Below, piece after piece: positions 37,937 through 46,699 of a stretch of DNA of 60,893 nucleotides. The translations under genes were made by a program, and so were the position numbers. The notes beneath the pieces were generated by a model that was given only the letters and a program-made list of their open reading frames with translations, ran no database searches and was not told the origin of the DNA. The DNA lies in the NCBI GenBank assembly GCA_012034615.1, contig JAAUPA010000003.1, positions 1-60,893 of the forward strand, given 5' to 3'. Positions within the stretch are counted from its first letter, which is position 1. Each line of letters begins with the position of its first letter. This DNA is from Leptolyngbyaceae cyanobacterium CSU_1_4 (lineage in GTDB: Bacteria > Cyanobacteriota > Cyanobacteriia > Elainellales > Elainellaceae).

Positions 37937-38896
37937 TCATCCCGGAATGGCAGCTAACGCTTCAGCATTGCGTCTTGGAATTTCATGCACCAAAAAATCG
38001 TAAGCCATGCTGGTATTCGGGAAAATCGATCGCGCTTCTTGCAATAAATCGTCTAGCTCGATCGCATTGCCTGGTGCATACCGAGGGCTAAAGTGAGTCA
38101 TAATCAGCCGCTTCACCTGTGCCTCTGACGCGACTTGCGCCGCCATCGTTGAGGTAGAGTGCAGCCGCTGATAGGCTAACTCTGCATCCTGGTGAGCAAA
38201 AGTTGCCTCATGCACCAAGACATCGGCACCCAGGGCCAGGGCGATCGCATTTTCACAAAAAACCGTATCGGTGCAGTAAACAAACTTCCGCCCTACCTGG
38301 GTTTCGCCACACAAATCAGCCCCATTAATCCGCCGACCATCGGGTAAAGTAACGACTTCACCGCGCTTTAGCTTGCCGTACAGCGGACCTGATGGAATGC
38401 CTAGCGCGGCAGCTCGTTCTACATCAAACCTACCGGGGCGATCGTTCTCTTCCACCCGGTAGCCAAACGCCGGAACGCGATGGGTCAGGGCTTCACAACT
38501 TACTGTGAACTCAGAGTCTTTAAACACGATCCCAGGCTGAACCGTATGAACTTTAATTGGATAGGAAAAATGGGTTTGAGAATAGCGTCCACACGCTCTG
38601 AGATACTCGTCTAGTTTGGGCGGACCATAGACATCAATGCGGCTAGGATTCCCGGCTAGTCCACAGCTTGCCAGTAAGCCCATCAGCCCATAGGTATGGT
38701 CTCCGTGCATGTGGGTGACGAAAATACGAGTGATTTGGCTAATTTTAATATCGCTGCGTAGGATTTGGTGCTGAGTGCCCTCACCACAGTCAAACAGCCA
38801 GGTTTCGGCGCGTTGGGGCAGACGGAGGGCAATGCTGGAAACGTTGCGCGATCGCGTGGGCACGCCAGAGCTAGTTCCTAGAAACGTGATTTGCAA
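37937..38896 (-). CDS. rnz: Ribonuclease Z
   Basis: 319 residues, metallo-beta-lactamase fold. It trims tRNA 3' trailers. The zinc motif HxHGDH is in [15 protein letters not shown] (about residue 62); further ligands are in [27 protein letters not shown] and MTHFSPRY. Starts [20 protein letters not shown]. Convergent with prfA, 33 bases apart. Confidence 0.96.
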   Translation of the reverse strand: MQITFLGTSSGVPTRSRNVSSIALRLPQRAETWLFDCGEGTQHQILRSDIKISQITRIFVTHMHGDHTYGLMGLLASCGLAGNPSRIDVYGPPKLDEYLRACGRYSQTHFSYPIKVHTVQPGIVFKDSEFTVSCEALTHRVPAFGYRVEENDRPGRFDVERAAALGIPSGPLYGKLKRGEVVTLPDGRRINGADLCGETQVGRKFVYCTDTVFCENAIALALGADVLVHEATFAHQDAELAYQRLHSTSTMAAQVASEAQVKRLIMTHFSPRYAPGNAIELDDLLQEARSIFPNTSMAYDFLVHEIPRRNAEALAAIPG

Positions 38897-39186
38897 GGTT
38901 TGAAAATCCTACAAAGCTTTCAACTTCTCCATCTTAGACCGATCGCCTTCAGAAATATATCTACATAACCCTGGTGCCAGTAAATCTTGGTTCATGGGGA
39001 AACCTACAAAGGCTTTGAAGCGTCAGGGCAAAAAGTACTTAATTGTTCATCTCTTGTTTAAACTCTCGTAATATTTGCCTTAGGATAATCCAGGGTTAAA
39101 AATGCCCCGATCTCAAAAAATTCCTTTGAAAGTCTTTAAAGCGTTCTCTAAGTGTGCAAAAGTAAGTGTGCAAGGAATTGATTCTC
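38897..39186. other. Gene-free stretch upstream of the SpoIID gene
   Basis: About 290 bases between the start of rnz and the start of the SpoIID-domain gene, which diverge. It must hold promoters for both. I see no RNA gene, repeat or clear promoter box I would stand behind. Confidence 0.4.
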
Positions 39187-40403
39187 ATGACATCGAAAGT
39201 CTGTGCCGCAGCTCCGTCCATTGCACTTCGGCAAGTTTCCAATGCCCTTCGCCTGGGCAAAAAGTCTGGGTGGATGGCACTATTAATTTGGCTCATTGCT
39301 GCCCCCGTTCATGCTGCCGCTTTAGAACTGCGAGTTGCGGTTGAGCGAGATGCTAGCCAGGTTAAAGTGGGCAGTTCAACCGATGCCGTCTTAAGGGATG
39401 TGGCGACGGACAAAGAAATCTCTCAGATTCCCGCAATGAACGCTATTCTTGCTGAGCCAAAGGCGGGGCTAGTGGCGTTCAGCCAGTTTCAAGCTGGGCA
39501 ATTTGGGTAGAACCTAGCAACGGCGGCTACGTCTTTGTGGGTGACAAGTGGTATCGCGGACGGGTTTTGGTGGTGCCTACAGACGGCGGGCTGACTGCGG
39601 TCAATTACGTCGATCTTGATCAGTATCTTTATAGTGTGGTCGGTGGAGAGATGGGGTCGCGTTTTCCCATGGAAGCCCTACGAGCACAGGCGATCGCCGC
39701 TCGGACTTACGCCCTTTACCAACGCCAAACCAGCGCCAACGATATTTTTGATGTGGGCGACACGACCCAATGGCAATACTACGATGGGCTAGATCTAGAA
39801 ACCGCCGAAACCAGAGCCGCCGTTGATTCTACCCAAGACATCGTTTTGACCTACGATAACCAAATCATTAATGCTGTCTTTAGCGCTTGTTCGGGTGGGC
39901 ACACACAAAACTCTGAAGATGTTTGGACGAGTGCTCTCCCTTATCTGCGGGGCGTAAAAGACTACGACTTGACCGTTACCCAAGCCTTAGAAAGCTGCCA
40001 ATGGACGATGAATATTTCAGCCCAGAAGCTTAAGCAAGCAGTGCCTAATATTGGCAGTATTAGGGGCTATACTGCCGAACCTTCAGCGAACGGGAAAATT
40101 GCTCAAATTAAGTTTGTTGGCACTACTGGCGATCGAACGCTGACCGGAAATCAGCTTAGAGAAGCATTAGGTCTAAGGGGCATTCCTTCCCAAATTGCGG
40201 TCACCCAAACGCAGCCCGTGGCAAGTACAGGCAATCCACCTGTGATGCCTTCTGAATTTCGCTTCAGTGGCGGCGGTTATGGTCATGGCATTGGGCTAAG
40301 TCAGTGGGGCGCTTTTGGCATGGCGCAGTTGGGTCAAAACTATGCGCAAATTTTGCTGCATTATTACACGGGGGTGAAGTTAGCCAAGCTAGAGGTTAAC
40401 TAG
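39187..40403 (+). CDS. SpoIID/LytB-domain protein, one frameshift
   Basis: About 405 residues after repair. An N-terminal signal-like segment (WMALLIWLIAAPVHAAALE) suggests export. The SpoIID domain has NYVDLDQYLYSVVGGEMGS, FPMEALRAQAIAARTYALY, then ACSGGHTQNSEDVW and the C-terminal GGGYGHGIGLSQWGAFGMA. Relatives are lytic transglycosylase-like or amidase-activator proteins acting on peptidoglycan. The frame breaks near 39490; one missing base restores a join to WAIWVEPSNGGYVFVGDKW. The ATG at 39187 has AAGGAA before it; the GTG at 39166 is an alternative. Confidence 0.83.
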
Positions 40404-40526
40404 GGGTCTGGCAAGAAATAAATGAGGGGGGAGGAAAGAATTCAAAATGAGCAGCCTTTAATTCTGAATTTTGGGCGATCGTCTGCTGAAGGCTGACCCG
40501 ATCGCCCCTGAGCTAAACTGGAGAGT

Positions 40527-42194
40527 ATGACCTCCGACATTAAAGCCCTACCCACCGAAGTTATTCACCTCATGGCGGCTGGAGAGGTGATTGACTCCTT
40601 AGCAGCGGTGGTTCGAGAATTGGCAGAAAATGCCCTTGATGCAGGCGCAACCCGCATTAGTATTGGGGTATGGACTGATCAATGGCGGGTTCGGGTTGCT
40701 GACAATGGCAAGAGTATGGCGATCGCCGATCTGCACCAAGCTGCCCTGCCCCACAGCACTAGCAAAATCCAAGATCGCCGTGACCTCTGGCACATCTCCA
40801 GCCTAGGCTTTCGAGGCGAAGCGCTGCACAGCCTTGCTCAACTTTCTGAGCTAGAAATTTGTAGCCGCCAACCCAACGAAGACGAAGGATGGCACGTTGC
40901 GTACAATCACCAAGGCAAGCCAGTTGGGGTTAAAACTGTGGCGATCGCTCCTGGCACCATTGTCACAGCGACTGAAATCTTTAGTAACTGGTTGCCTCGC
41001 CGCCAAAGCCTGCCTACTCCAGCCCAGCAGCTACGCACGATTCAACTCGCCGTGCAACATCTGGCGCTGTGCCATCCCCACGTGACCTGGCAAGTCGAGC
41101 AGAGCGATCGCCCGTGGTTTGCTCTGTGGGCAAGTCCCTCCCCTCAGCAAATTCTGCCGCAAATTCTGCGCGAAGTCGAAAGTACTGACCTGAGAGAAAG
41201 TCGGGGTGTAGATCTGTTCGCCGAGCAAACACCCGGAGTTTATCTTCTCTTGGGCTTACCCGATCGCTGCCATCGTCACCGCCCAGATTGGGTCAAGGTA
41301 GCAGTTAATGGTCGTGTTGTCAAAGTACCCGAATTAGAGCAAACTCTTTTTGGGGGGCTGCGGCGCATTCTTCCCCGCGATCGTCATCCCGTTTGTTTTC
41401 TCCATCTCCGGGTTCCGCCAGAGCAAATAGACTGGAACCGCCATCCCGCTAAAACCGAAATCTATCTCCAACATTTGGCAGATTGGCAAAAGCTCGTTAG
41501 TCAGGCGATCGACCAAACCTTGCAACTGAGCACCAGCATTCCTGATGCACTTTACACCTCACGAGCCAGCACCCTGATTAAAGCTGCCGAAGCTCAGGGC
41601 AGCTATGGTGGATCTGGGCTGAACGTAAATAGCGCGGATGTCAGTGGCTCGGCGATGTCTCTGAGCGCGATCGCCCAAGTCCGCCAAATGTATATTTTGG
41701 TTGAACACTCTAGTGGGATGTGGTTAGTCGAACAACATATTGCCCACGAAAGAGTGCTGTATGAGGAACTGAGCGATCGCTGGCAACTCGTTCCTGTCGA
41801 GCCGCCGATCGCCCTCAGCCAACTTTCTGCAACCCAGATTCAACAGCTCGAACGCATTGGCATTCTCGTCGAACCTTTTGGTGAGCAGCTTTGGGCAGCC
41901 CGCACCGTGCCTGCCTCCCTGGCTCAACGCCCAGACTGCGCCGATGCCTTGATAGAACTAAGCCGAGGCGGAGATTTAGAATCCGCCCTAGTCGCCACGG
42001 CTTGTCGTACGGCAATTCGCAACGGCACAGTCCTCTCTCTCTCCGAAATGCAAAATTTGATCGATCGCTGGCAAGCGACCCGCAACCCTCGCACCTGTCC
42101 CCACGGTCGTCCGATTTACCTGTCTTTAGAAGAATCTAGCTTGTCGCGGTTTTTCCGACGGCATTGGGTGGTGGGTAAAAGCCACGGAATTTAG
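40527..42194 (+). CDS. mutL: DNA mismatch repair protein MutL
   Basis: 555 residues. GHKL ATPase domain: AAGEVIDSLAAVVRELAENA gives the N box; motif II reads VADNGKSMAI, with Ser where most MutL proteins have Gly; GFRGEALHSLAQLS follows. The C-terminal dimerisation part (VEPPIALSQLSATQIQQLER, then CPHGRPIYLSLEE) keeps the CPHGRP motif of endonuclease-type MutL, but I do not see the DQHAxxER metal motif (EQHIAHERVLYEE is the nearest). It links MutS mismatch recognition to repair. Start ATG at 40527. Confidence 0.93.
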   Translation: MTSDIKALPTEVIHLMAAGEVIDSLAAVVRELAENALDAGATRISIGVWTDQWRVRVADNGKSMAIADLHQAALPHSTSKIQDRRDLWHISSLGFRGEALHSLAQLSELEICSRQPNEDEGWHVAYNHQGKPVGVKTVAIAPGTIVTATEIFSNWLPRRQSLPTPAQQLRTIQLAVQHLALCHPHVTWQVEQSDRPWFALWASPSPQQILPQILREVESTDLRESRGVDLFAEQTPGVYLLLGLPDRCHRHRPDWVKVAVNGRVVKVPELEQTLFGGLRRILPRDRHPVCFLHLRVPPEQIDWNRHPAKTEIYLQHLADWQKLVSQAIDQTLQLSTSIPDALYTSRASTLIKAAEAQGSYGGSGLNVNSADVSGSAMSLSAIAQVRQMYILVEHSSGMWLVEQHIAHERVLYEELSDRWQLVPVEPPIALSQLSATQIQQLERIGILVEPFGEQLWAARTVPASLAQRPDCADALIELSRGGDLESALVATACRTAIRNGTVLSLSEMQNLIDRWQATRNPRTCPHGRPIYLSLEESSLSRFFRRHWVVGKSHGI

Positions 42195-42198
42195 GAAT

Positions 42199-42471
42199 CT
42201 AGACGCTGGCGGGGGCGATCGCCGTTAATTCAAAGCAATAATTCTCAATCACCGGATTCGATAAAAGCTGATCACACATCACATCAAGCTGCTGCCGAAC
42301 CGCCGCCTCATCTGCGGCTTGCAATTTCACCTCAATGTACTTACCAATGCGAACCTGCTCCACATTGTCATACCCCATGTGCTTCAAGCCAGCCTGAACC
42401 GCCGTCCCTGCTGGATCAAGCACCGAAGGACGAAGCGTAACGTAGATACGAGCATGATAGTTTTGAGACAT
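42199..42471 (-). CDS. purS: Phosphoribosylformylglycinamidine synthase subunit PurS
   Basis: 90 residues from the ATG at 42471 (MSQNYHARIYVTLRPSVLDP); an upstream in-frame start would add 13 unconserved residues. AVQAGLKHMGYDNVEQVRIG and the end NPVIENYCFEL match PurS, which bridges PurL and PurQ to channel ammonia in purine synthesis. Its stop is four bases from the mutL stop (convergent). Confidence 0.94.
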   Translation of the reverse strand: MSQNYHARIYVTLRPSVLDPAGTAVQAGLKHMGYDNVEQVRIGKYIEVKLQAADEAAVRQQLDVMCDQLLSNPVIENYCFELTAIAPASV

Positions 42472-42600
42472 GGGGGATGACAGCGGCGCTAAAAGCGCAC
42501 GAAATAACATGGATCATTCTAAGGCAAAACCTGAGGCAAAACTGACAGGCTACTGACCGATTAAAATAGACAAAAAGCCAGGACAGATCACCGCATCGTC

Positions 42601-42987
42601 ATGAAAATCCAACGAACTCGGAGCCAGGAACGCATTCTTACCTTGCTGAAAAGCTTGAAGCAAGCAATTTCTGCCCAAGATATTTACGTTAAACTGCGCG
42701 AGGGCAAAGACAGCATGGGGCTTGCCACCGTTTATCGATCGTTAGAAACGTTGAAACTAGAAGGCGCAGTGCAGGTGAGAACCGTTGCAAATGGCGAGTC
42801 ACTTTATAGTACTGCCCAGGAAGATAAACATCATCTCACCTGCTTACAATGTGGCGCATCTATTCCAATTCACGAATGTCCGGTGCATGAGTTGGAAAAT
42901 CAACTGCATCAATCCCATCAGTTTAAGATTTTCTACCATACTCTGGAGTTTTTTGGGCTTTGCACCGCTTGTCAAGTTGCCCCTTAA
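42601..42987 (+). CDS. Fur-family metalloregulator (Fur, Zur or PerR type)
   Basis: 128 residues. Winged helix: TRSQERILTLLKSLKQAISA, and DSMGLATVYRSLETLKLEG as recognition helix. Metal-binding marks: DKHHLTCLQCG and ECPVHELENQ, and a second CxxC at LCTACQVAP, so the structural zinc site C4 is complete. The subtype cannot be told from the sequence; the neighbours give no transporter to decide it. Confidence 0.88.
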   Translation: MKIQRTRSQERILTLLKSLKQAISAQDIYVKLREGKDSMGLATVYRSLETLKLEGAVQVRTVANGESLYSTAQEDKHHLTCLQCGASIPIHECPVHELENQLHQSHQFKIFYHTLEFFGLCTACQVAP

Positions 42988-43130
42988 AATGAACTGCTTA
43001 AAAGTGAACTGCAAATGAGGTGCTAGCGATCGCCTGCTGATGTTCCACCGCAAGATCTGGAACGTTTTGGCTTGTCATCAAGCGGTGGTCATGGCTCAAT
43101 GGCAGGTGACCTTCAGAAAAATTGGGCGAT

Positions 43131-43844
43131 ATGAAAGGGTTACTGAATCAGGCAGCCAAGAAAATTGAGAGTATGGTGCCGCAATACTCTCTCATTGGAG
43201 AATCCATCTTTTTTGATAAGGCGCAATTTCCCTGGGCAGATGGGTTGGAGGCGAACTGGAAAGTGATTCGTCAAGAGCTAGATCAAGTTTTGGAATATGC
43301 AGATTCGTTGCCCAACTTTCAAGATATTTCGCCTCGGCAAAGCCGGATCGCCAATGATAATCTTTGGAAGACTTTCTTTTTCTATGGCTTTGGGTTTAAG
43401 GCACAGAAGAACTGCGATCGCTGTCCCGAAACCACGAAACTTCTCAGCAAAATTCCGGGTCTCAAGGTTGCTTTTTTCTCCATCCTTGCTCCTGGCAAAC
43501 ACATCCCCGAACATCGAGGCAAACATAAGGGACTGATTCGCTATCATTTGGCGCTAAAAGTTCCAGAACCTAGAGAAGCTTGCCGCATTCGGTTGGCGGA
43601 TCAAATTGCGTATTGGGAAGAGGGCAAAAGCCTGATCTTTGATGACACTTACTATCACGAAGTTTGGAACGATACGGATGATTATCGGGTGGTATTGTTT
43701 TTAGATATTGCGCGTCCGCTGCGGTTTCCGTTGTCGTTAGTTAATTGGGTGGTGAATCGTGCGATCGCAATTTCGCCGATCGTGCAAGTGGCGAAGGGGA
43801 ACCAAGAAAGCTGGGAAAAACAGTTTGAGGAATTGTTGAAATAA
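43131..43844 (+). CDS. Aspartyl/asparaginyl beta-hydroxylase-like (LpxO-like) dioxygenase
   Basis: About 237 residues from the ATG at 43131 (a TTG three codons earlier is in frame). Fe(II)/2-oxoglutarate fold: LAPGKHIPEHRGKHKGLIRY carries the first His pair region, YHLALKVPEP follows, and FDDTYYHEVWNDTDDYRVVL gives the distal His and the Arg that binds oxoglutarate. Members hydroxylate Asp/Asn in proteins or the 2-position of lipid A acyl chains (LpxO). The hydrophobic tail (FPLSLVNWVVNRAIAIS) may associate with membrane. lpxD is elsewhere in the window, so a lipid role is possible but unproven. It is convergent with the MFS gene with no gap. Confidence 0.82.
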   Translation: MKGLLNQAAKKIESMVPQYSLIGESIFFDKAQFPWADGLEANWKVIRQELDQVLEYADSLPNFQDISPRQSRIANDNLWKTFFFYGFGFKAQKNCDRCPETTKLLSKIPGLKVAFFSILAPGKHIPEHRGKHKGLIRYHLALKVPEPREACRIRLADQIAYWEEGKSLIFDDTYYHEVWNDTDDYRVVLFLDIARPLRFPLSLVNWVVNRAIAISPIVQVAKGNQESWEKQFEELLK

Positions 43845-45049
43845 TTATCGCTTAAGGGGCATCTGAACCAAGCTAACAAAACTCGCCACCATGGCTAAAC
43901 CTGCCGTTGCATAAAACACAGCGGGTAACCCTGCCGAGCTCCAGATTGAACCGAGGAAAGCAGGGGAAATGAACTGCCCCAAAGAGTTAAACCCAGTCCC
44001 GATCGCCAACACGCTCGTTCGGAGGTGGGGTGGCGATTCGATCGCCAAAGCATCGTAGAGGTTGGGAGTGATAATGCCAAACCCAACGCCAAAGAGAACA
44101 GCAGCCGGAACGATCAGGTAAAGCTGAGTGAGAACGGGAATGGTGGCTAGGGTCATTGCCATGAAGCTAAAGCCCAAGGCGATCGCCCTTGCCTGCCCCA
44201 ATTGTCGAGATACCCGACTTGCCCCAAAAGCCGACACTAGAACCACTCCGACCAACCGAATTGCCAACACAAACCCATTAAGCTGGGGGTCAGCCCCGAT
44301 CGCCTCTTTAAGATACAACGGCGTGTAAATTACCACCGCATAGACAATTGCCGCCGCCACCATAATGAACAGATAGAGCCGAAGAATATTGGGCTGAGTC
44401 AGAATCTTAGATAACTCCTTGGTATCGCTTTCCATTACAGAAGCAGAGCGAGGTGATTTCTTAAGAAAACAGCCGCCACGATCGCCATAGGCAACCCCAG
44501 ACCATAGATGTAAAAGGCGTGTTGCCAGTGAGTCTGACCGATCCAACCGCTCAGAATGGGGCAGACGATCGCCGAAGTCGCCATGGCACTCGTGGCATAG
44601 CCTAAAATCCGAGTTCTCGCTTCCCCATCGTACATACTGCCCAAAAAGCCAATGGTTGCCGCAGCAATGCCGCCACTGGCAACGCCCAGCACCGCCCGAC
44701 TCAGAATTAAAGCCGAAAAATCAGTTAAAAAAGCCGTGGCGGTTCCGGCGATCGCATATAGCACCAAACAGGGCAGCATCACCCTGAGCTTGCCAATTCG
44801 GTCTGCCAAAATTCCAAACAGTGGCGTAGAAAGGGCGCTGGTCAAAGCATGGGTGCTAACCAACATGCCCACCCATTGAGGATCGAGCGCCAGTTCCAGC
44901 TTCATCTCAGGCAACACGGTCGGCACAACACCCCCCGACATCGTGGTTAGCCAACCAGTAGCGAGCAAAATCAAAAATTGGTAAAACCGTTCTTGCTTAA
45001 CGGGTTCGGAGATTATCAAAGTAGTCCTTCGGGAAATGCAATAGACCAA
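43845..45049 (-). CDS. MFS transporter (drug/metabolite efflux type), one frameshift
   Basis: About 401 residues after repair, with the 12 membrane spans of a major facilitator. The N half has the motif GILADRIGKLRVMLP between spans 2 and 3 (GxLADRxGxR type), the C half has FVLAIRLVGVVLVSAFGA and VLFGVGFGIITPNLYD. The frame breaks in the A run 44466-44469 (one T missing on the coding strand), after which VFLKKSPRSASVMESDT continues. The start at 45049 is the first good ATG. Substrate unknown; it is divergent from the Rieske gene. Confidence 0.82.
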
Positions 45050-45251
45050 ATAATTCTTTCGATTCTAAATTTAAGCTGATTTTGGACCTCTACAGGATTA
45101 CAGCAGGTGCAGTTCCTAAATTGCACCTCGTGTAAATTGCTGCTGAGTCAGGGGTGGTAATTGCCCCTAACTCGCTCCTTTTACAAGCATCAGAGCCCTA
45201 AGTGCCAGGATCAAAACCTGCACAGGGGGGCTTGTCAACCCGTGCCCTGTC

Positions 45252-45279
45252 TTGTTTGATAGCTAAGGTGGACTATACT
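45252..45279 (+). promoter_or_regulatory. Promoter of the Rieske oxygenase gene
   Basis: TTGTTT (45252-45257), 16 bases, then TATACT (45274-45279), ending 17 bases before the ATG. The leader would be about 10 bases, leaving little room for a ribosome-binding site (GAGCAG is closest). Confidence 0.4.
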
Positions 45280-45296
45280 ATCCCCGTGAGCAGTAA

Positions 45297-46457
45297 ATGG
45301 AACTGGCAACAGAACTCAAAGGTCAGACGATACAAAATCAGGTTCGTGAGGTTGGAATTAACCCGAACCACTGGTATCCTGTGGCTTGGGCTGAGCAGTT
45401 GAAGGCGGGGCAGATTCTGCCAGTAACGGTGTGGCAACAGGCGATCGCTGTTTATCGCACCGCAGCCGGTCAAGCCTTTGCTCTCGAAAATGCCTGTCCC
45501 CACAAAGGCATTGAGCTGCACAAGGGCGAAGTCATGGGTAACTGTATTGCTTGCCCCTACCATGGTTGGGAGTTTGACCAAGATGGACAATGCGTCAACA
45601 TTCCCTACTTTCCAAAAACTCAGATGCTGCCCCGTGCCGCTGCTCGAAGTTACCCCACGCAAGAAAAATATGGCATCCTCTGGGTTTTTCCGGGCGACGC
45701 GGCTCTAGCCAGCCAGCACTCCCTCCCCCAGGTTCCCGAATTTGATCACCCAGACTGGGTGCTGGTGCCCATTACCGGAAAGTTTAATGCCCACTTCTCC
45801 ATCTGTAACGAAAACACGATGGACGTTTTTCATGGCTACCTCCACAAAAACCTTCAGGGCTGGTTTGACCCCGCCTTGCTGAGTCTTAAAGAAACTGCTG
45901 CCTCGGTACAGGCTGACTATCGAGTCCGGTACAAGGGCAAACTTTCTAAGTTTTTAGGGCTTGCGACCCCAAATGACGGGGTGACCACTCGCATCGTTTC
46001 GATTGACTATCACTATCCTCATTATCACAGCACCCTAGAGGGCGTATCCTCTCTCTATCTCATGCGGCTGCCTGTAGGCCCGAAGGAAACGCGATCCTTC
46101 TCGCTGCTGTTCCTCCAAATTCGGCTGCCCAAGTGGCTGTTAAAACCCTTTAGGTCGTTCCTGGTTCCCTTGATCCGGCGGTTTCTGTTCATGCCATTTC
46201 TAGAGCAAGATGTGGAGATGATGGAGAGCGAACAGCAGAATTACCAGGTCAACCCCCAGCGCCGCTATGTAGAAGTCAATCCGGCTATCATTGCGCTTCA
46301 GAGATTAATCGTTCGGCAATTTGTGCAACAATCTAGTCTCTCTGAAAGCTTTTCTGAAAGTGTCTCTCAGAATCTCAGTGAACAGGGTTCTTACAAAGAG
46401 GCTACGACTGTTGCTGAGGCAAAGGTTGAGCAGACTCCAGAAAATTCGATGAGATGA
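45297..46457 (+). CDS. Rieske non-heme iron oxygenase
   Basis: 386 residues. The Rieske cluster ligands are in ENACPHKGIELH (CxH) and NCIACPYHGWEF (CxxH), 17 residues apart. The mononuclear iron site is NENTMDVFHGYLHKN, with the His-x4-5-His pattern and the bridging Asp. Relatives include pheophorbide a oxygenase, Lls1/Tic55-like and choline-type oxygenases; the C-terminal hydrophobic helix (PKWLLKPFRSFLVPLIRRFL) suggests membrane attachment as in that family. The substrate is not deducible. The downstream alpha-oxoamine-synthase-like gene is on the same strand 240 bases on. Confidence 0.85.
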   Translation: MELATELKGQTIQNQVREVGINPNHWYPVAWAEQLKAGQILPVTVWQQAIAVYRTAAGQAFALENACPHKGIELHKGEVMGNCIACPYHGWEFDQDGQCVNIPYFPKTQMLPRAAARSYPTQEKYGILWVFPGDAALASQHSLPQVPEFDHPDWVLVPITGKFNAHFSICNENTMDVFHGYLHKNLQGWFDPALLSLKETAASVQADYRVRYKGKLSKFLGLATPNDGVTTRIVSIDYHYPHYHSTLEGVSSLYLMRLPVGPKETRSFSLLFLQIRLPKWLLKPFRSFLVPLIRRFLFMPFLEQDVEMMESEQQNYQVNPQRRYVEVNPAIIALQRLIVRQFVQQSSLSESFSESVSQNLSEQGSYKEATTVAEAKVEQTPENSMR

Positions 46458-46508
46458 GTGTGACTGTGCTGCAACTGTAACAGGATGGCTGTCTAGGTTT
46501 TTCAACTA

Positions 46509-46607
46509 ATGATAGATATGGGGATGTCTATTGCCGAGTTCATGACAGGGGTCGCTAAGATCGGGTTCGGTATCACGGCTTGGGTCGTGGGCTTCTCTGT
46601 CATCTAG
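46509..46607 (+). CDS. Possible small membrane protein
   Basis: A 32-codon open frame (three possible ATGs at 46509, 46518 and 46524) between the Rieske and oxoamine-synthase genes. Its sequence ends in a hydrophobic stretch (GFGITAWVVGFSVI), enough for one membrane pass. There is no good ribosome-binding site, so this is a weak call. Confidence 0.25.
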   Translation: MIDMGMSIAEFMTGVAKIGFGITAWVVGFSVI

Positions 46608-46699
46608 CGTTGGACTAAGATTGAGGGCTTAGCCCTGTTGACAGGATCTGCTGTTGAGCAGAAACAACAAGCGACAAAAAAAGGTGAGGGGAGTTTACT

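Noticed and set aside
39102-39344. 80-codon frame overlapping the SpoIID gene start
   Set aside because: It is out of frame with the conserved signal peptide and shows no family pattern.
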